Of a stretch of 64,000 bases of DNA, positions 50,941 to 58,437 are shown piece after piece. The position numbers and the translations under genes were made by a program. The DNA is from Duganella sp. BJB476. GTDB taxonomy: Bacteria > Pseudomonadota > Gammaproteobacteria > Burkholderiales > Burkholderiaceae_D. The notes beneath the pieces were generated by a model, which had not been told where the DNA came from, did no database searches, and saw nothing but the letters and a program-made list of their open reading frames with translations. The stretch is taken from contig NZ_QVIO01000004.1 of the NCBI RefSeq assembly GCF_003416895.1, positions 1 to 64,000 on the forward strand. The letters are read 5' to 3'. The first letter of the stretch is position 1; the number at the start of each line of letters is the position of its first letter.

Positions 50941-51786
50941 ATGAACGACGACGAGCACCTGCTTCCAGCCAGCCCCGCTGGTGACGATGGCGTGGTGACG
51001 AGCAATCCGTGGCAGTCGCTGCGGCGCTTCACGGCGGCCCGCATCGCGCTGGGGCGCAGCGGCGTCAGCCAGCCGACTGCGCCGCAACTGGAATTTCAGC
51101 TCGCGCATGCACGCGCGCGCGACGCCGTGCACCTGGCACTGGACCACGCCGCGCTGGGCGATGCCTTGCAGGCCTCCAGCGGCTTGCCCTGCCTGCCGCT
51201 GCACAGCGCCGCCGCCAGTCGCGACATTTACCTGCAACGTCCCGACCTGGGCCGGCGGCTGGATGACGATTCGCGCCAGGCGCTGCTGGCGCGCCCGCGT
51301 GACGCGGCCGGCTACGACCTGGCCTTCGTCATCGCCGACGGCCTGTCGGCGCTGGCCATCGAGCAGAACGCCTTGCCCTTCCTGAAAGTGCTGATGGCGC
51401 GGCTGGCCGCAGAATCCTGGTCGCTGGCGCCGCTGTCCATTGTGCGCCAGGGCCGGGTGGCGGTGGGCGACGAGGTGGGCGAGTTGCTGGGCGCGCGCGC
51501 GGTGGTGGTGCTGGTCGGCGAACGCCCCGGCCTCAGCTCGCCGGACAGCATGGGCCTGTACCTGACCTGGGCGCCGAAGACCGGCCTGACCGACGCCGCC
51601 CGCAATTGCATCTCGAATGTGCGTCCGGCGGGTTTGACCTACAATGATGCAGCCTTCAAGCTTCATTACCTGCTATCCGAATCGCGCCAGCGGCAGCTGT
51701 CCGGTGTCGCGCTGAAGGATGAAACAGCCACCGACAACACCACGCTGGACGCGCCGCAGCGCAACTTCCTGCTCGACCTCGATTAG
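50941..51786 (+). CDS. eutC: ethanolamine ammonia-lyase small subunit
   Basis: It completes the cobalamin-binding heterodimer. Visible features are NPWQSLRRFTAARIALGRSGVSQPT, LEFQLAHARARDAVHLALD, DLAFVIADGLSALAIEQNALPFL and VGERPGLSSPDSMGLYLTWAPKTGLTDAARNCISNVRP. ATG 50941 (GGGAA six bases upstream, 281 residues) is preferred. An ATG at 50929 overlaps the eutB stop but has no purine block. Confidence 0.95.
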   Translation: MNDDEHLLPASPAGDDGVVTSNPWQSLRRFTAARIALGRSGVSQPTAPQLEFQLAHARARDAVHLALDHAALGDALQASSGLPCLPLHSAAASRDIYLQRPDLGRRLDDDSRQALLARPRDAAGYDLAFVIADGLSALAIEQNALPFLKVLMARLAAESWSLAPLSIVRQGRVAVGDEVGELLGARAVVVLVGERPGLSSPDSMGLYLTWAPKTGLTDAARNCISNVRPAGLTYNDAAFKLHYLLSESRQRQLSGVALKDETATDNTTLDAPQRNFLLDLD

Positions 51787-51831
51787 TCGGGCAGGCGGAC
51801 GTCCCGCCGACCGACTAGCGAGAGAGCGACA

Positions 51832-52527
51832 ATGAGCCGTACCGGCCGACTTTTCCTGTTGATGGATGCGATGCGCGGCTACCGCCGTCCCGTCACCGCC
51901 GCCCGTTTGGCCGAGCAGCTGGGCGTATCCGAACGCACCATCTACCGCGACATCCAGACGTTGTCCGGCCTGGGCGCGCCGCTGGAGGGCGAGGCCGGGG
52001 TCGGGTACATGCTCAAGGCCGGTTTCTTCCTGCCGCCGCTGATGTTCGGCGCCGACGAGCTGGAGGCGCTGGTGCTGGGCGCGCGCTGGGTGCGAAGACA
52101 GGGCGACGAGGCGCTGGCGGCCGCCGCCAACAATGCGCTGGCAAAAATCGCCGCCGCTTCGCCCAAAGACCTGCGCGATGACATGGCCGAGACCAGCCTG
52201 TGGGTGCCGCTGGGCCAGGACCAGGACAGCGCCAGCGACGTCCACGTGCGCCCGGTGCGCGAGGCGATCCGCTACCAGCACCGCCTGCGCATGGCCTACC
52301 AGGACGAACACGGCAAGCCGTCGGAGCGGGTGGTGTGGCCGTTCGCGCTGGCCTTCATGGAGGGTAAGCGCTTGCTGGCCGCGTGGTGCGAGCTGCGCAT
52401 GGCCTTTCGCCATTTCCGCATCGACCGCATCGCGGAGGTGGAGTCGCTGGGCGTGCGCTATCCGGCCCGCCGCAGCGACTTGCTGAAGACCTGGCGCCAG
52501 CAACATAACCTGCGCGAAGACTCCTGA
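51832..52527 (+). CDS. YafY-type HTH-WYL transcriptional regulator
   Basis: It has an N-terminal DeoR-like helix-turn-helix (RLFLLMDAMRGYRRPVTAARLAEQLGVSERTIYRDIQTLSGLGAPLEGE) and a WYL-type domain (RYQHRLRMAYQDEHGKPSERVVWPFALAFMEGKRLLAAWCELR). The length is 231 residues. GAGAG lies upstream of the ATG. It is followed 61 bases later by the GST gene, a common pairing in which the regulator acts on its neighbour. The ligand is unknown. Confidence 0.87.
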   Translation: MSRTGRLFLLMDAMRGYRRPVTAARLAEQLGVSERTIYRDIQTLSGLGAPLEGEAGVGYMLKAGFFLPPLMFGADELEALVLGARWVRRQGDEALAAAANNALAKIAAASPKDLRDDMAETSLWVPLGQDQDSASDVHVRPVREAIRYQHRLRMAYQDEHGKPSERVVWPFALAFMEGKRLLAAWCELRMAFRHFRIDRIAEVESLGVRYPARRSDLLKTWRQQHNLREDS

Positions 52528-52588
52528 CAAAAACTGTCGCGGGCCGGTCGTACGATGAAGTCCTCAACCCACCCAACGGAGACTTCAC

Positions 52589-53206
52589 ATGCGCTTATAC
52601 CACCACCCCGCTTCTTCCAACTCGCGCCGCGTCATGCTGGCCGCCCTGCACATGGGTACGCCGTTGGAAGTGACCGAAGTAAACCTGATGAGCCAGGAGG
52701 ACCGCCGCCGGCTGGAAGTACTCAATCCCAACAGCAAGGTGCCGGTGCTGCAGGATAGCGACTTCATCCTGTGGGAGTCCTGCGCCATCATGCAATACCT
52801 GGCCGACCGCACCCATGGCCAGACGCTGTACCCGGACAACATCGTCGTGCGGGCCGACATCAACCGCTGGATGCTGTGGGCCTGCCAGCATTTTTCGCCG
52901 GCGCTGGGCATCATCGTCTGGGAAAACATCTGGAAGGGCATTACCGGCGGCGGCGGTCCCGACCAGGCAGAGCTGGACAAGGGCGCGCGGCAGGTGGCGC
53001 AATTCGCCGCGGTGCTGGAGCAGCATCTGGCGGGGCGCGAATGGGTGGTCGGCGATAAGCTGAGCCTGGCAGATTTCGCGCTGGCCGCGCCGCTGATGTA
53101 CACCGAGCAAGCTAAGTTGCCGGTCACTCAATATCCGAAGATGATGGCGTGGTTCGGCCGCATTCAGCAGCTGGACGCGTGGAAACAATCGGAACCGGTG
53201 TGGTGA
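52589..53206 (+). CDS. glutathione S-transferase family protein
   Basis: It has a thioredoxin-like N-terminal domain (RLYHHPASSNSRRVMLAALHMG; the Ser in PASSNSRR is the likely active residue), glutathione-binding NSKVPVLQDSDFILWESCAIMQYLADR, and an all-helical C-terminal domain with the LSLADFALAAPLMY capping motif. The length is 205 residues. CGGAG precedes the ATG. The substrate is unknown. Confidence 0.88.
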   Translation: MRLYHHPASSNSRRVMLAALHMGTPLEVTEVNLMSQEDRRRLEVLNPNSKVPVLQDSDFILWESCAIMQYLADRTHGQTLYPDNIVVRADINRWMLWACQHFSPALGIIVWENIWKGITGGGGPDQAELDKGARQVAQFAAVLEQHLAGREWVVGDKLSLADFALAAPLMYTEQAKLPVTQYPKMMAWFGRIQQLDAWKQSEPVW

Positions 53207-53267
53207 TGGAAACTTGTGCCCATATGTGAACTGGCGCACAGAGCAGACGGGGCGGGGAGCGTATTCT

Positions 53268-53334
53268 GAACTTGTCTCCTCTGGAGGAGATCCCTAGTTT
53301 TGGACTTTGCCCGCTCCCCAGCGGGCTTTTTTTT
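53268..53334 (+). ncRNA. candidate small RNA or processed 3'-UTR RNA
   Basis: The 130-base gap after the GST gene holds a compact RNA-like layout. TCTCCT/AGGAGA (53275-53290) is a six-base-pair stem with a CTGG tetraloop that contains both an anti-Shine-Dalgarno (CTCCT) and a Shine-Dalgarno (GGAGG) sequence. A single-stranded spacer (CCCTAGTTTTGGACTTT) follows, then the terminator hairpin. A TATTCT at 53262-53267 could be a -10 box giving a transcript of about 60 nt, but no good -35 is present. It could equally be the GST 3' UTR. Confidence 0.4.
53309..53334 (+). terminator. intrinsic terminator downstream of the GST gene / candidate sRNA
   Basis: GCCCGCT (53309-53315) pairs with AGCGGGC (53320-53326) around CCCC and is followed by eight Ts. 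It ends rightward transcription two bases before the 3' end of the convergent HDOD gene. Confidence 0.92.
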
Positions 53335-53336
53335 GT

Positions 53337-54173
53337 TCAGAGCATCAGCACCGCGTACAGCGACTGCACTTCCAGCGCCGATTCGCTCATGATGGCGTGC
53401 AGCGTGCCTTCGCCGACCACGAAGTCGATGGTGCGCGCGCCTTGCAGCGTGGTCGCGCCCGGGCGCTGGTAGAGCGGCGAGTGCACCGGCGACAAATCAT
53501 TGGCCAGCAGCAGCGTATCGCCCAGGGTTTCCGGCGGCAACGCGCGCAAACCCACCCACATCGATTCGATCGCTTTGTAGACGCCTTCCGGTACGCCCAG
53601 CTTGGTCAGCACGCCGCGGCCGATTTCCACCTCGCCGTGCTCGACCCAATCTTCCGGTTCGCCGTCCATCACTTCCGGGAAGTCGCCGGCGCAGGACAGC
53701 ATGTAGAAGCCCGCCACCTCGTGCATGATGCCGGCAAACAGCGCCGTATCCGGATCGACGTGCGTGACCCGGCGCGCGATCACCTGCGACAGGGCCGCGA
53801 CGTGCGCCGTGTGTTCCCACAGTTGATTGATTTTGGCTTGCAGGCCGGGATCGGTGACCTGGCTGCCGATCTGGCGCACGATCAGCGCCGCCACCAGCGA
53901 TTGCAGGGTGCGTACGCCGAGCCGCTGCACGGCCGCGCGCACGCTGGAGATTTCAGTACCGGATCGGTTGTAGGCCACTGAGTTGGCGATGGCGACGCTG
54001 CGCGCCGCCAGCAACGGGTCTGCCTGTATGAGTTTTGCCGCCGCCTCGGTATGGCAATCGGGATCGCTCAGCGCCTGCTGCAAGCGCAGCGAGGCGTTGA
54101 CGTTGGCCGGGAACGAGAGCTCCCCCCGGCTCGCCTGAGCAGCAATAGTCTTGAAGGCGTCGAGTCTGTCCAT
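53337..54173 (-). CDS. HDOD domain protein
   Basis: HDOD proteins are catalytically inactive HD-like signalling proteins found in Burkholderiales regulatory networks. The domain covers most of the 278 residues: SFPANVNASLRLQQALSDPDCHTEAAAKLIQADPLLAARSVAIANS, AAVQRLGVRTLQSLVAAL, LWEHTAHVAALSQVIARR and TALFAGIMHEVAGFYML. No GGDEF or other output domain is fused. The partner is unknown. Confidence 0.85.
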   Translation of the reverse strand: MDRLDAFKTIAAQASRGELSFPANVNASLRLQQALSDPDCHTEAAAKLIQADPLLAARSVAIANSVAYNRSGTEISSVRAAVQRLGVRTLQSLVAALIVRQIGSQVTDPGLQAKINQLWEHTAHVAALSQVIARRVTHVDPDTALFAGIMHEVAGFYMLSCAGDFPEVMDGEPEDWVEHGEVEIGRGVLTKLGVPEGVYKAIESMWVGLRALPPETLGDTLLLANDLSPVHSPLYQRPGATTLQGARTIDFVVGEGTLHAIMSESALEVQSLYAVLML

Positions 54174-54259
54174 TGCAAAAAATTATACTCGGAATATTGC
54201 CGTGTGGCACTTCTTCTGAAAATACTTTTCCGCGGCACAACAGACCGCCTTCAGCGGGA

Positions 54260-54541
54260 TTATTGCTCGCTGAAGATGGCGTCGCAGCCGTCCTGGGTGG
54301 CGTCGGTGTCTTGCAGTTCGTCGGTCAGGCCCAGGTCGAACAGCTCTTCGATGGCGTTCATGAAGCTGTTGTGCTTGGTCGCGCCGATCAGGCGGTAGAT
54401 CTCGCCGTCTTCGTTGCGCACGCCGATGATCAGCTTTTCCTGGCGGACTTCGTCAGGGGTGGACTGGTTCAGCAGCAGGTTGCCGATGATGTGTTTGTCG
54501 AATTTGGCAGGCTTTTTGCCTTCGAGCAGAGTCGTTTTCAA
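54260..54541 (-). CDS. conserved small protein coupled to MarR regulator, function unknown
   Basis: I do not recognise a family. The frame gives MKTTLLEGKKPAKFDKHIIGN, then a strand-rich centre (KLIIGVRNEDGEIYRLIGAT) and an acidic C-terminus (ELFDLGLTDELQDTDATQDGCD). I choose TTG 54541 because AAGGA lies seven bases before it and the TTG overlaps the MarR stop (TTGA). This gives 93 residues; an in-frame ATG 12 codons earlier lies inside the MarR gene. Start-stop overlap implies translation coupled to the regulator. Confidence 0.55.
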   Translation of the reverse strand: MKTTLLEGKKPAKFDKHIIGNLLLNQSTPDEVRQEKLIIGVRNEDGEIYRLIGATKHNSFMNAIEELFDLGLTDELQDTDATQDGCDAIFSEQ

Positions 54542-55011
54542 ATGATTTCCTTGGTTGAGTCGCAGGTGGACGGGCATTCGGTATGGCCGGCCATGATTAC
54601 AGTTTTAAGATCGCTCAGGGTTTTTTCAAGGGCGGCGAAATCGTCTTCGCTGTAGTGCGCGAACACTTTCCCGCTTTCCTTGACGACCGCGGGGAAGACC
54701 GTGCAGAACACCTGCTCGCCCTCCGCCGTCAGCCGGACAAAGAAGGAACGTTTGTCGCAGTCGTTGCGCTGACGCTCCACCAACCCTTTTTGTTCCAATC
54801 GCTCGATCACGCCGGTCAGCGTCCCCTTGGTGATCAGCGTCTTGTCGCCCAATTCTTTATAGGACATGCCGGGCGTATTGCCCAGCGTGGCGATGATATC
54901 GAACTGGGCGTGCGTCAAGCCGCTCTGGCGCACGTACTGGCCAGAGAGCCGTTCGTAGCTCTGTAAGCAATCGGCCAGCAGCCGGATGCTTTTCAAAAAT
55001 CGTTCACCCAT
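54538..55011 (-). CDS. MarR family transcriptional regulator
   Basis: It has a winged helix with SGLTHAQFDIIATLGNTPGMSYKELGDKTLITKGTLTGVIERLEQKGLVERQRNDCDKRSFFVRLT. The length is 157 residues. Several cysteines occur (NDCDKR, VFCTVF and a C-terminal HTECPSTCDST), so redox or metal sensing is possible, though unproven. It is divergent from the EamA permease across 80 bp and may control it. Confidence 0.87.
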   Translation of the reverse strand: MGERFLKSIRLLADCLQSYERLSGQYVRQSGLTHAQFDIIATLGNTPGMSYKELGDKTLITKGTLTGVIERLEQKGLVERQRNDCDKRSFFVRLTAEGEQVFCTVFPAVVKESGKVFAHYSEDDFAALEKTLSDLKTVIMAGHTECPSTCDSTKEII

Positions 55012-55091
55012 AGACCGTGATTATAGCCGGTTCGCACCGGCAATCTTGCCCGGGACTATAATGGAGGACGCACATTCATAATAAAAAAACC

Positions 55092-56006
55092 ATGCCTCAA
55101 CACTTGCGCGGCATTGCCGCTTTGCTGATCGTGACCCTGGTATGGGGCACGACTTTCCCCGCGATGAAGGACATGACCGGCTACCTGTCGGCCAGCTGGA
55201 TCGTGCTGTGCCGCTTCGCGCTGGCCGGCCTGCTGTTGCTGCCATTTATGTGGCGCGCCAAGTGGAACGATATCCGCTGGGGCATCATCGCCGGCGGCGT
55301 GTTGTTCCTGTGCTATGTATTCCAGATCGAGGGGCTGGCGCTGACCAGCTCCAACCGCAACGCCTTCGTCACCGGCCTGAACGTGCTGGTGCCGCCGCTG
55401 CTGGGCGTGCTGATGGGCGCGCGCCTGGAGCGCCGCATCGTCGTCGCGCTGGTGCTGGCGCTGGCCGGCCTGTTCGCGCTGTGCTGGGAGGGTAGCTTCA
55501 CCTGGGGCCGCGGCGATACGCTGGCGCTGCTGTGCGCGCTGTTTTTCGGCATCTACGTCAAGTTGATGGAAACCACCACCCGCAAGGTCGAGAAGCTGAT
55601 GGTGTTGACCGCCTCGCAAATCCTGACGGTGGCTGTATGCGCCGCTGTGTGGCTGCTGATCCGCGAAGTGCCGCTGGGCTTTGCCGAGCGCAGCCAGGAC
55701 TTGCCGGACTACGTGAGCTACATCTGGAAGGGCTTGCAGATGTACGGCCTGAACCTGGTCTACCTGGGCGTGGTCGCCACGGCGGCGATTATTTCGCTGC
55801 AAACATGGGGCCAGAGCCATAGCAGCGCCAACGAGGCGGCCGTGATCTACGCCTTCGAGCCGGGCTGCGCGGCGATCTTCGCGTATTTCTGGCTGGGCGA
55901 GACGCTGGCCTGGAACGGCTTGCTGGGCGCGGCGTTGCTGATCTCCGGCATGATCGTCAGCCAGTGGAGCACCGAGCGGCCTGCCGCCGTGCTGGCTCCG
56001 GAGTAG
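55092..56006 (+). CDS. DMT superfamily EamA-type transporter
   Basis: This inner-membrane carrier has about ten helices in two EamA repeats over 304 residues (LRGIAALLIVTLVWGTTFPAMKDM; SCWIVLCRFALAGLLLLPF-like segment; AVIYAFEPGCAAIFAYFWLGETLAWNGLLGAALLISGMIVS). It is a putative metabolite or amino-acid exporter. The stop is seven bases before the ArgR-type regulator, so the two may be one unit linked to the arginine cluster. Confidence 0.87.
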   Translation: MPQHLRGIAALLIVTLVWGTTFPAMKDMTGYLSASWIVLCRFALAGLLLLPFMWRAKWNDIRWGIIAGGVLFLCYVFQIEGLALTSSNRNAFVTGLNVLVPPLLGVLMGARLERRIVVALVLALAGLFALCWEGSFTWGRGDTLALLCALFFGIYVKLMETTTRKVEKLMVLTASQILTVAVCAAVWLLIREVPLGFAERSQDLPDYVSYIWKGLQMYGLNLVYLGVVATAAIISLQTWGQSHSSANEAAVIYAFEPGCAAIFAYFWLGETLAWNGLLGAALLISGMIVSQWSTERPAAVLAPE

Positions 56007-56013
56007 GTGTCCC

Positions 56014-56958
56014 ATGTCTTTCGATAATTTATCCCGCGTCACGCAAGAGCGGCCGTTGCGCATGCTGCTGGTGAACGCGGGCGAGGCCGACGCGATCACC
56101 TGGGCCGGCCTGGTGCAGCCGCTGCGCCTGGCCGCCGCCGCGCTGGGCCGCGACGTGCTGCATCTGGAAACCATGACCCCGGCGCAAGTGGTGCTGGCGC
56201 AGCCGGGCTGGCACATCGCCTTGTTGGTGGCCGACGAGGGGCAGTCGCCGCTGGCGCCGGAGTTGAGCCGCGCCGTCATCGAGCGCTGCCGCTCGGCCGA
56301 ATACTGGGGCGGCGTCGGCGCGGGCGTGCTGTGGCTGGCCGCCGCCGGCCTGATGGCGGGCGTGCGCATCGCGCTGCCGTGGGCGCTGTACGCCGACACC
56401 GAGGGCATTTCCGAACGCGCCATCCTGACGCCCCATCTGTTCGAGCTGGACGGCCGCCACCTGAGCTGCTGCGGCGGCGCCGCCAGCATCGACTTCTCGC
56501 TGACCTTGATTGAGCACTTGTTCGGCGCCACCGTGCAGGCCGGCATCAAGGAAAGCCTGTGCATCGAGCGCGTGCGCAGCCACGAGGAGCGCCAGCGGGT
56601 CGCCCTGCAGGCGCGCTTCGGCGCCTTGCAGCCGCGCCTGTCGGAAGCGGTGACGCTGATGGAAACCAATATCGAGGAACCGCTGTCCACCGACGACATC
56701 GCCAACCTGGTCGGCCTGTCGCGCCGCCAGCTGGAGCGGCTGTTCAAGCAATACCTGGGCAGCCTGCCATCGCGCTACTACCTGGAGTTGCGTCTGCAAC
56801 GCGCCCGACAGTTGCTGTTGGAAACCAATCATTCCATCGTGCAGGTGGGGCTGATGTGCGGATTCTCGTCCGGCTCGCACTTCTCGACCGCCTTCGGCGC
56901 GCTATTCGGCAATACCCCTCGGGAAGAGCGCCAGCGCAAGCTCATGCCACCTGTATAG
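56014..56958 (+). CDS. argR: GlxA/ArgR-type AraC family regulator of arginine catabolism
   Basis: The N-terminal half is a DJ-1/PfpI-like domain (RMLLVNAGEADAITWAGLVQPLRLAAAAL). The C-terminal half carries AraC helix-turn-helix motifs (LSTDDIANLVGLSRRQLERLFKQYLGSLPSRYYLELRLQRARQLLLET, IVQVGLMCGFSSGSHFSTAFGALFGNTP). This matches the Pseudomonas ArgR that activates the aru operon with arginine. It lies directly upstream of the aru/ast genes, whose promoter contains two sites like the Pseudomonas ArgR half-site. The length is 314 residues. Confidence 0.85.
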   Translation: MSFDNLSRVTQERPLRMLLVNAGEADAITWAGLVQPLRLAAAALGRDVLHLETMTPAQVVLAQPGWHIALLVADEGQSPLAPELSRAVIERCRSAEYWGGVGAGVLWLAAAGLMAGVRIALPWALYADTEGISERAILTPHLFELDGRHLSCCGGAASIDFSLTLIEHLFGATVQAGIKESLCIERVRSHEERQRVALQARFGALQPRLSEAVTLMETNIEEPLSTDDIANLVGLSRRQLERLFKQYLGSLPSRYYLELRLQRARQLLLETNHSIVQVGLMCGFSSGSHFSTAFGALFGNTPREERQRKLMPPV

Positions 56959-56983
56959 GCTAGTCGTTCTGACAAGCTTACTT

Positions 56984-57021
56984 TGCGGCCAAAAGTGAAA
57001 ATCCTTGTCGCCATTTGAAAA
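56984..57021 (+). promoter_or_regulatory. tandem ArgR-like half-sites upstream of astC/aruC
   Basis: TGTCGC-N8-AA at 57006-57021 matches the half-site described for Pseudomonas ArgR (TGTCGC-N8-AA, from memory). A weaker copy TGCGGC-N8-AA lies at 56984-56999, 22 bases upstream in the same orientation, about two helical turns. The pair sits just before a TATAAT at 57043-57048 that lacks a properly spaced -35, the layout of an activator-dependent promoter. Confidence 0.6.
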
Positions 57022-57042
57022 GAGTTTTAGCATGCCGCTTTT

Positions 57043-57048
57043 TATAAT
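57043..57048 (+). promoter_or_regulatory. -10 box of the astC/aruC promoter
   Basis: TATAAT is a perfect -10 hexamer 51 bases before the astC start. No TTGACA-like -35 lies 16-18 bases upstream; TTGAAA at 57015-57020 is 22 bases away and is part of the predicted ArgR site. Confidence 0.55.
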
Positions 57049-57099
57049 GGGTCCACGCGGTGCTGTGCCGCGCCTTACCCAACATTAATAGGGAATGCC

Positions 57100-58344
57100 A
57101 TGAACGCCAAGCTCGATACGACCGTCACCACCCGTCCTGTAACTCGTCAGACCTTTGATGAAGTTCTGGTGCCAACCTATGCACCAGCAGCGATGGTACC
57201 GGTCCGAGGCGCTGGTCTGGACCTGTGGGACCAGAATGGCAAGCACTATCTGGACTTCACCTCCGGCATCGCCGTCGCTTCGCTGGGCCATTGCAACCCG
57301 ATCCTGGTCGAGGCGCTGACCCGCCAGGCCAACACCCTGTGGCACCTGGGCAATGGCTACACCAACGAGCCGGTGCTGCGCCTGGCCACCGCGCTGACCG
57401 AAGCGACCTTCGCCGACCGCGCCTTCTTCTGCAACTCCGGCGCCGAAGCCAACGAAGCCGCGCTGAAGCTGGCCCGCAAGTACGCCCACACCAAGTTCGG
57501 CGCGCACAAGTCGCGCATCGTGTCGTGCTACCAGTCGTTCCACGGCCGCACGCTGTTCACCGTGTCCGTCGGCGGCCAGTCCAAGTACACCGAAGGCTTC
57601 GAGCCGCTGCCGCCAGCGATCGACCACGTGACCTATAACGACATCGAATCCGCACGCGCCGCCATCGGCGACGACGTTTGCGCAGTGATCGTCGAGCCGC
57701 TGCAAGGCGAAGGCGGCGTGGTCCCAGGCGACCAGGCCTTCCTGCAAGAGCTGCGCGACCTGTGCACCAAGACCGGCGCCCTGCTGATCTTCGACGAAGT
57801 GCAGTGCGGCATGGGCCGTACCGGCGAGCTGTTCCACTACATGAGCTACGGCATCACCCCGGACATCCTGACCTCGGCCAAGGCGCTGGGCAACGGCTAT
57901 CCGATCGGCGCCATGCTGACCACCGACGAACTGGCCAAGACGCTGGGCGTGGGCACCCACGGCACCACGTACGGCGGCAATCCGCTGGCCGCGACCGTGG
58001 CGCTGACCGTGCTGGACACGATCAACCAGCCGGCCTTCCTGGCCCGCGTCAAGGAAGCCAGCGCCAAGCTGCGCGTGACGATGGAGAAGCTGGTGGCCGA
58101 TTACTCGCAGGTGTTCACGCTGGTGCGTGGCGCCGGCCTGCTGCAAGGCCTGGTCGTGACCGATGCCTGGAAAGGTCGCTCGAAGGACATCCAGCGCGCC
58201 GCTGAAGCGAACGGCCTGATGGTGCTGATCGCCGGCATGGACGTGCTGCGTCTGGCCCCAGCGCTGATCGTCACCGACGCGCAGATCGCCGAAGCCGACC
58301 GCATCCTGCGCCTGTCGCTGGACGGCATGATCAAGGCTGCTTAA
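57100..58344 (+). CDS. astC: succinylornithine/acetylornithine aminotransferase
   Basis: This PLP enzyme converts succinylornithine to succinylglutamate semialdehyde (third AST step) and can also act as ArgD in synthesis. Features are DFTSGIAVASLGHCNP, FFCNSGAEANEAALKLARKY, VEPLQGEGGV, FDEVQCGMGRTG (Asp232) and SAKALGNGYPIGAML with the Schiff-base Lys261. The length is 414 residues. GGGAA lies upstream of the ATG. It is the first gene of the aru/ast cluster. Two hairpins follow it. Confidence 0.93.
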   Translation: MNAKLDTTVTTRPVTRQTFDEVLVPTYAPAAMVPVRGAGLDLWDQNGKHYLDFTSGIAVASLGHCNPILVEALTRQANTLWHLGNGYTNEPVLRLATALTEATFADRAFFCNSGAEANEAALKLARKYAHTKFGAHKSRIVSCYQSFHGRTLFTVSVGGQSKYTEGFEPLPPAIDHVTYNDIESARAAIGDDVCAVIVEPLQGEGGVVPGDQAFLQELRDLCTKTGALLIFDEVQCGMGRTGELFHYMSYGITPDILTSAKALGNGYPIGAMLTTDELAKTLGVGTHGTTYGGNPLAATVALTVLDTINQPAFLARVKEASAKLRVTMEKLVADYSQVFTLVRGAGLLQGLVVTDAWKGRSKDIQRAAEANGLMVLIAGMDVLRLAPALIVTDAQIAEADRILRLSLDGMIKAA

Positions 58345-58357
58345 ATAGCACCTACGG

Positions 58358-58413
58358 CGGCGGACCTGGTTCCGCCGTCTTTCATTTCAGCCCGGTGCTT
58401 TGTGCTCCGGGCT
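58358..58413 (+). terminator. two intercistronic hairpins between astC and aruF
   Basis: CGGCGGA/TCCGCCG (58358-58377, loop CCTGGT) is followed by a T-rich TCTTTCATTT. Then AGCCCGG/CCGGGCT (58389-58413) forms a second stem. The first resembles a leaky intrinsic terminator that could lower expression of the downstream genes relative to astC. Confidence 0.5.
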
Positions 58414-58437
58414 TGTGCGTTAATCTGAGGAGTTCCC

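Noticed and set aside
53309..53334. Hairpin as terminator of the HDOD gene on the minus strand
   Set aside because: Read on the minus strand the stem is not followed by a T-run; the T-tract is on the plus-strand side only.
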